Translations under genes and position numbers: made by a program | Origin: Fen-1298 sp050015675 | Lineage (GTDB): Bacteria; Bacteroidota; Ignavibacteria; UBA10030 | Assembly (NCBI GenBank): GCA_050015675.1 | Contig: JBEKAY010000038.1 | Coordinates: 1-37,322 of the forward strand | Direction of reading: 5' to 3' | DNA length: 37,322 nt | The notes under the pieces: model-generated | Seen by the model: only the letters and a program-made list of their open reading frames with translations | Databases searched by the model: none | What the model was told of the DNA's origin: nothing | In this document: positions 32,946-37,322 of the stretch, one piece after another | Layout: every line of letters starts with the position of its first letter | How positions within the stretch are numbered: position 1 is the stretch's first letter

Positions 32946-34442
32946 TTACGGCTGATCAAGCATTTCCTGAAGTTCTTTTATCCGGTCCTCCGTTAAAATC
33001 GTAAGATAGAGAAGTTGAGGTTTCGTGAACATACTCTTATCGGAAGCCGGTTTTACTTGAGGATACTTTTCTGTTAATTGGACATCCCGATATTGTATCC
33101 AAAGGCGTTCTGCATTTTTTAGATTTTTTAAAAAGACTGTATCGGATTTTTTCCGGGCAAGAAGTTGTTGATATACTTCATTTAATTTCCAATCAGCATT
33201 TTTATACAGCGTCAGCGGATCGTTCATCGTACTGTTCGCAAGAAAAGATTCAGGAGGACGGTATTGTCCGGAGAAATATGCCATCTGTGTTCCGTTGCGG
33301 TCTATCATAAAGTATCTCGTGCCGGAGCCGATAGAAGAGATGGCCTGAATATAGATGGTATCCTCTTTTACCTCAGCCACTGAATACCTCCCGTTTTCTG
33401 TAAACGCAATTGAAATTGGAATTGTGAATCCCTCAAATGACCCAACCATTCCAGCTTTGGGTTTTGATCTCTTCCAGTAATCGGCGGCATGCTTTGAAAT
33501 GACTTTCATATCGGCAACCATTGCCTGATCGTTCTTGAGAAAAACATCTCCATCCGTTTGCTGGCGATAATCCGGCAATTTTCTTTTTCCTGTTGAGTCA
33601 ATGACTTCTAGGGTACTGTATGGGACACCTCGCGGATGCATCTTGATCACCATCTCATGAGGAAGGACATTGCCCAGCCAGTACTTTCCGTTTTCAGTTG
33701 AGTCAAGATTATGAGGTATTTTGAATCCGACGTACGATCCGCCGCCGCCTCCTTGAGAACTGGGCAAATTGCGGTATTGATATGCGAGTGATTCAATTTT
33801 TTTAAGATCAATTTGATAATCGAACGGCATCCGCCTTCTGCCGTTAGCATCAAATGTTGCGCTGCGATTTAATCGCTCATCAGTAGGATGAAATGCCTGA
33901 ATAGTGATTTCATCCGGCCTAATCCTTCTGACAGTATACCGGCCTGACGCCGTAAACTCGTACTGAACTGGAATTTTGAATCCTTCATACGATCCCCCTC
34001 CCCCTCCTTCCGAAATCGGCAGAGTACGGTATTTGATTGCTAGTGCTCCTATTTTCTCAAGTTCATATTCTAAACCACTCATTTTTCTATTAGAGTTACC
34101 GTTTGAATCTACCACACAGAATAATGGAAGTTTATAAAAAAGAAGATTTGCCTGTATAACTAATTTAGCCGGGAGAATTTCGCAGACACTGTAAGTTCCA
34201 AACTCTGTAGAATCGCAATCTTTGGGAAGCGTAAACCCTATATACGATCCTTCTCCGCCTCCGAGTGCACGGGGACAATAACGGTAAAAATATGCCGCCT
34301 CAGTGATTTTTTTTAAATCCTTTTCCCATCGTGAGTGTTCTTTGATCACCTGATTAAGAGAATCATTTCTAGACTGTTGACCTAAGCAAGGAATAAAGAA
34401 CACAAAAAATAATATTACAGAAATCCTAAATAAATATTTCAT
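32946..34442 (-). CDS. Secreted paralogue with four GGGxGSYxGF repeats and LprI-like C-terminus
   Basis: The protein has 498 residues. It has a signal peptide (RISVILFFVFFIPCLG), then GGGEGSYIGFTLP, GGGGGSYEGFKIP, GGGGGSYVGFKIP and a divergent MVGSFEGFTIP, with the same order and spacing as in the neighbour. The LprI-like end reads YKNADWKLNEVYQQL, AERLWIQYRDVQ and ILTEDRIKELQEML. The whole-length match to the gene downstream marks a tandem duplication. The ribosome binding site GGGAG lies seven bases before the ATG. The 126-bp gap between the two holds no other feature. Confidence 0.75.
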   Translation of the reverse strand: MKYLFRISVILFFVFFIPCLGQQSRNDSLNQVIKEHSRWEKDLKKITEAAYFYRYCPRALGGGEGSYIGFTLPKDCDSTEFGTYSVCEILPAKLVIQANLLFYKLPLFCVVDSNGNSNRKMSGLEYELEKIGALAIKYRTLPISEGGGGGSYEGFKIPVQYEFTASGRYTVRRIRPDEITIQAFHPTDERLNRSATFDANGRRRMPFDYQIDLKKIESLAYQYRNLPSSQGGGGGSYVGFKIPHNLDSTENGKYWLGNVLPHEMVIKMHPRGVPYSTLEVIDSTGKRKLPDYRQQTDGDVFLKNDQAMVADMKVISKHAADYWKRSKPKAGMVGSFEGFTIPISIAFTENGRYSVAEVKEDTIYIQAISSIGSGTRYFMIDRNGTQMAYFSGQYRPPESFLANSTMNDPLTLYKNADWKLNEVYQQLLARKKSDTVFLKNLKNAERLWIQYRDVQLTEKYPQVKPASDKSMFTKPQLLYLTILTEDRIKELQEMLDQP

Positions 34443-34526
34443 ATCATAACTCCCAATGCGTTATACTATAGCGGACATACCCACATCCGTCAATCTTAAT
34501 AACGGATAGACCGATAGCGATCACTC

Positions 34527-34578
34527 AAAATACTTCCCCTCCTCCACCAACAACCGATAAATCTCTTCCTCTTCCTTC
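34527..34578. repeat. Short dispersed repeat, copy A
   Basis: This roughly 50-bp stretch (cctcctccaccaac, cgataaatctctt) matches 35703-35755 in the same orientation with a few substitutions and small indels. On the minus strand it can be read as EEIYRLLVEEGKYFE followed by a stop, like the end of a protein. It lies in the 368-bp gap 34443-34810, which has no intact gene. Confidence 0.55.
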
Positions 34579-34625
34579 TGGACGAGCCGAGCTTGCCTGC
34601 CCCGCTTTCTTTTCGCGTTGTTTAC

Positions 34626-34774
34626 TTACCCGCTGTTTTGTTGGGCGGGAGCGCCTTGTAGGGTGCAATATTCAATATCAATGAATGAAACACAGCCGTC
34701 TTTTGTAACTACAACATGTAAATCCGTCCAACCATACTTCGTTTGATTTAATTTGAAATGGTTTTATAAATCAT
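34626..34774 (-). pseudogene. Remnant of a small gene with a frameshift
   Basis: Minus-strand frame 34763-34626 reads like real protein (QTKYGWTDLHVVVTKDG, FIDIEYCTLQGAP) and ends in TAA, but has no start codon. A neighbouring frame starts at ATG 34774 (MIYKTISN) and runs into a stop in an A/T-rich patch where the two frames meet. One small indel there would join them into a peptide of about 50 residues. It could instead be a chance frame. No family was recognised. Confidence 0.4.
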
Positions 34775-34810
34775 ATTTGTTTCTACATAAATCTTTTGGC
34801 TACCTCACTT

Positions 34811-35389
34811 TTATCTCTCCGAACCAAGACCAATGAGCAACAAAAGCCAAATTATGATGCCTATGATAAGACAGACAAGATGTCCAAATGACCAGTCGTA
34901 GAATTCGGAACCTGAATTGCGCTTTTCCTGCACAGCGTTTATGTAATTCTGAACTGGTACAAGACAGAGGAAAGAAGGAATAAAAGGCGATATTATACTA
35001 ACAGCAATACCTGGAGCGCGACTCAAAATATTTGTGAGAATCATTAAGACTACCCAACCCGATGCAAGACCGTCAGGAGAAAAAGTAGGTATTGCTATTG
35101 AACGTGATTCCTTGTCTTCGTGTATTCGACGGAAGAGGCTGTGGCAGAAGAATATTCCAAAAATACCTCGCCAGAAAGGTCGGATGTCGAGTTTATCTCT
35201 TTTATTTATAAACCACCAGTTCTTATAGATCCAGTATGCCTCATATATGCCAAACGAGAGTATCGATAAAAGAATTAGGCGTGATATAGGGATGTAAAGG
35301 AAAAGAGGAACATGAGATTCATTCTGGAGAGAATTATCTTCTGTTCCTGTTGAATTAATTTCCAATAGAGAATCAAGTTCATTGGACAT
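34811..35389 (-). CDS. Four-helix membrane protein of unknown function
   Basis: The protein has 192 residues. A polar, acidic N-terminus of about 28 residues is followed by membrane segments around FLYIPISRLILLSILSFGIYEAYWIYKNW (given here in parts: LILLSILSF, YEAYWIYKNWWF), SGWVVLMILTNIL, AVSIISPFIPSFLCLVP and a final VCLIIGIIIWLLLLIGL. The segment FGIYEAYWIYKNW followed by RPFWRGIFGIFF recalls DUF4234-like and related uncharacterised inner-membrane proteins. The ribosome binding site AAGGAGG lies five bases before the ATG, inside the upstream gene, and the two genes overlap by 11 bases. Confidence 0.75.
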   Translation of the reverse strand: MSNELDSLLEINSTGTEDNSLQNESHVPLFLYIPISRLILLSILSFGIYEAYWIYKNWWFINKRDKLDIRPFWRGIFGIFFCHSLFRRIHEDKESRSIAIPTFSPDGLASGWVVLMILTNILSRAPGIAVSIISPFIPSFLCLVPVQNYINAVQEKRNSGSEFYDWSFGHLVCLIIGIIIWLLLLIGLGSER

Positions 35390-35603
35390 TGTTGCCTCCT
35401 TTTTGTTTTTTACTAAGAGTCACAAAGAATATTAAAAGTGAAATAGTGAAGATACCAGCGGGAATTATCCATATTTTAAAAAACCACTTGGTGCTTTGGT
35501 ATGCAATAAGATCGAAATAATCATTGATCCAACTGATAATCATCCAGATAAAATCAATAGTAACTCCTACTATTGCAATATTTGTCGCATTCTTTAAAGT
35601 CAT
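35379..35603 (-). CDS. Small two-helix membrane protein
   Basis: The protein has 74 residues. Two hydrophobic helices (IAIVGVTIDFIWMIISWI; FKIWIIPAGIFTISLLIFFV) are joined by a short loop, and it ends in a basic tail (LSKKQKGGNN). The ribosome binding site AGGAGG lies nine bases upstream. Its last codons overlap the start and contain the ribosome binding site of the next gene, so the pair is translationally coupled. The family is unknown. Confidence 0.75.
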   Translation of the reverse strand: MTLKNATNIAIVGVTIDFIWMIISWINDYFDLIAYQSTKWFFKIWIIPAGIFTISLLIFFVTLSKKQKGGNNVQ

Positions 35604-35702
35604 TGTGTTTATCCTCCTATTATAGGTTTTTAGCTCCTAACGGATGGCGGTTAAGTTTACCCCGATTTTTTTTGTTCGGGGCTGCCGCACTGTTAACTTT
35701 CA

Positions 35703-35755
35703 AAAACACTTTCCCCTCCTCCACAGCAGCCGATAAATCTCTTTCACTTCCCTTG
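35703..35755. repeat. Short dispersed repeat, copy B
   Basis: This is the partner of 34527-34578. Relative to copy A it has lost one G in the stretch that would encode LLVEEG, which shifts the frame if it was ever coding. The gap 35604-35945 also holds a CCCCGA/TCGGGG hairpin (about 35660-35681) and no intact gene. Confidence 0.55.
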
Positions 35756-35945
35756 TCTCCATTATGCTGGAGTTTATTTATCCACCGTGAAGGAACTCCG
35801 GCACGGCGTAGAGATTCACTTTTATATTGTTGCATGAATACTTTTCGTTTACTTTTTTATTAATTTCTACACTGCAAAACAGCTTGCAGGCATACGTAAA
35901 CATTATATATCTTTTCTCATTGTCATGAATTTAGAAAAACGCACA

Positions 35946-37322
35946 CTACTTTTCCTTCCCAAGATTCAGGATATTATTCAACGAAGTTGAATATCCAAAT
36001 TGTAAAGAAAGATCACTGTACGGATCGCTTGCATAATATATAGCTCTAAAAAATAACCATGAAGATTTATCTCTTTTATCTGGGTAAATATTAAAATCCG
36101 ATTGAAAAATATGAATAAAGCTGCCAGATAGGCCATCAGTTATTTCAATATTATTTATCTTTTTGTCCAATAACTTACTTGCCAAGAGGCTATAACGGGT
36201 AACAAATTTTATATTCTCAACACTGATAGGCTCAACCTGTATATAGGGCATGATAAAATATGAATGAAGATATTGTTTCTCCGCTATTTTATTAGAATGT
36301 AATACCATGCTGTCGAGCAGTGTTCTGATAATCCCGGCCGACATTCCAACACTTGCAAATAGATTGAGTTTATCGAACCGCGCCCGCATATATTCAAAAT
36401 CCAATCCGAATTTAAGATCGGCATATCTGTAGAGATCAAATCTATTCACACTTGCCGAAACAGTGTCATTCGCAGTGATAAGAAGGTTTGCCCTGTCTTC
36501 CAATCTCGGAATAATGACAAAGGGTTCGATCTTCGTTGCGAAAGAAGTAGGCGTTTGAGGAAAATATATTATCGAGCCTGCTAAAAGGGAATATGTAACA
36601 TATTTATTCACATCGTAGAAAAGCATAGCCAGCAGTGCAGGATAAATAAAAGTTTGGTATGCTTCATAAAACGTTTCCGTCTCTGAATTGTTCAAAATAA
36701 ATTTGTATCGCAGATCTAACTGAAGAAGGCCGTCAGAACTTTCCCTCTTTAATCCGGAAATGTCACTATAGATACGCAGATCAAAATTTTCTATAAAATT
36801 TTGACGCATGAGTGTAATCCGGCTTGTCTCCTTTCCAGGCTTGAGGGTGATAATTGTGTCCATGGGAATAAAGTTACTCATAGATTGAGGATGGATAGTA
36901 TAATATAAAAGATCATTTGCCCGAAGAATCAAATATGCACCAGTATCATCTTTAGCAAAAAGAAGAGGCTCAAACTGAGGCTCATGATTAAAATTATAGA
37001 CACTATTCCATGTCGCAATCGAAATTGGGACATCAGAATAAAAATCAATCAATTTATTTTCCTTTTGTGTCCTCACAATAATTTGATTGAATGCACCATT
37101 TTGGACGGCGACTTCAACCTCTTTAATTTCCAGCGTATCATATTTCTTATTATTATACCGTCCAAGTTTTACCTGCCACATATCATCTACTTGTCCCCAC
37201 GCTTCTCCTAAATACGGCAGAACATATGACCATATTCCCCGAAGTATTCCTCCTTCTTCAAATGGGCCGAATACTCCCCAATACCCATCATATTTTTCAA
37301 ACGGTACTATTTTATTCGTTCG
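35946..37322 (-). CDS. Probable outer-membrane/envelope protein, 5' end beyond the window
   Basis: The frame is open from the right edge to the TAA at 35946, 458 residues, so the true start lies outside. Codons upstream of the internal ATG at 37181 continue as good coding sequence (KYDGYWGVFGPFEEGG). The first half has repeated beta strands like a sensor or propeller segment. The second half (from about LLQLDLRYKFIL) alternates hydrophobic and polar residues with many Tyr and Phe and closes with DLSLQFGYSTSL, in the style of a C-terminal beta-barrel. I do not recognise the family. Confidence 0.65.
   Translation of the reverse strand, partial: RTNKIVPFEKYDGYWGVFGPFEEGGILRGIWSYVLPYLGEAWGQVDDMWQVKLGRYNNKKYDTLEIKEVEVAVQNGAFNQIIVRTQKENKLIDFYSDVPISIATWNSVYNFNHEPQFEPLLFAKDDTGAYLILRANDLLYYTIHPQSMSNFIPMDTIITLKPGKETSRITLMRQNFIENFDLRIYSDISGLKRESSDGLLQLDLRYKFILNNSETETFYEAYQTFIYPALLAMLFYDVNKYVTYSLLAGSIIYFPQTPTSFATKIEPFVIIPRLEDRANLLITANDTVSASVNRFDLYRYADLKFGLDFEYMRARFDKLNLFASVGMSAGIIRTLLDSMVLHSNKIAEKQYLHSYFIMPYIQVEPISVENIKFVTRYSLLASKLLDKKINNIEITDGLSGSFIHIFQSDFNIYPDKRDKSSWLFFRAIYYASDPYSDLSLQFGYSTSLNNILNLGKEK

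Noticed and set aside
34626..34660. Possible attC end (GTTGGGC at about 34640)
   Set aside because: GTTGGGC fits the right-hand core, but no properly spaced RYYYAAC partner or paired arms were found upstream.
35620..35835. 71-codon minus-strand frame upstream of the two-helix protein
   Set aside because: It runs through the short repeat and a poly-A/G-rich hairpin, has no domain and no supported start; treated as non-coding.
1..37322. CRISPR array, prophage or insertion sequence
   Set aside because: No regularly spaced repeats, transposase, integrase or phage structural genes were seen on either strand.

Overview
The window looks like a chromosomal segment of a moderately AT-rich, Gram-negative bacterium of the FCB group, most likely Ignavibacteria or a close Bacteroidota/Chlorobiota relative. 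Three things point there. A secreted M1 peptidase ends in a textbook type A type IX secretion (Por) sorting domain (QNYPNPFN ... KKMVLLK). Two secreted proteins carry the GGGxGSYxGFxxP repeat that I associate with Ignavibacteria-like genomes. Serine palmitoyltransferase and its putative partners are closest in wording to Bacteroidota-type sphingolipid enzymes. No rRNA, tRNA, CRISPR array, transposase or phage gene was seen.

Layout from left to right. Positions 1-2200 hold three minus-strand paralogues (two membrane-anchored, one exported) that share a C-terminal beta-rich domain. A 67-bp direct repeat carrying a promoter-like sequence precedes this unit, and a second copy precedes a further gene that starts at the left edge. 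A 35-codon membrane peptide follows at 2310-2417. An apparent operon then reads ilvE, a cyclic-nucleotide-binding protein without a DNA-binding domain, and a universal stress protein (4634 down to 2601). Positions 4779-8317 form a probable sphingolipid/ceramide locus: a GNAT-type acyltransferase and serine palmitoyltransferase on the minus strand, and an extended SDR reductase on the plus strand that appears to start with ATT. A T9SS-exported aminopeptidase follows (8357-10378).

Positions 10396-19879 are mainly household genes on the minus strand: Pit phosphate transporter with its DUF47 accessory protein, PurE, Sua5, a membrane heterodisulfide-reductase-like Fe-S protein, PhzF-like, YjbQ-like and DUF4905-like proteins, an exported glutathione peroxidase with a clear terminator, a PspC protein and ArfB. 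Positions 19903-26458 carry an MFS transporter, a 23S-rRNA-intervening-sequence/four-helix-bundle gene bracketed by inverted purine tracts, peptidase PepD, an OPT-family transporter and proline dehydrogenase. PepD, OPT, proline dehydrogenase and the exported M1 enzyme together suggest a peptide and amino-acid-using lifestyle. IlvE and the long-chain acyl-CoA ligase also fit the supply of branched or long acyl chains, though that link is inference.

Two plus-strand genes, a bacteriohemerythrin and a response regulator with a Cys-rich tail (26699-27803), are followed on the minus strand by a GT-C-like membrane protein, an acyl-CoA ligase, and a tandem pair of secreted proteins with four GGGxGSYxGF repeats plus an LprI-like C-terminus. 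The right end (34443-37322) has the look of an accessory region: gene remnants, a short repeat in two copies, two overlapping small membrane-protein genes, and an envelope protein that runs off the edge.
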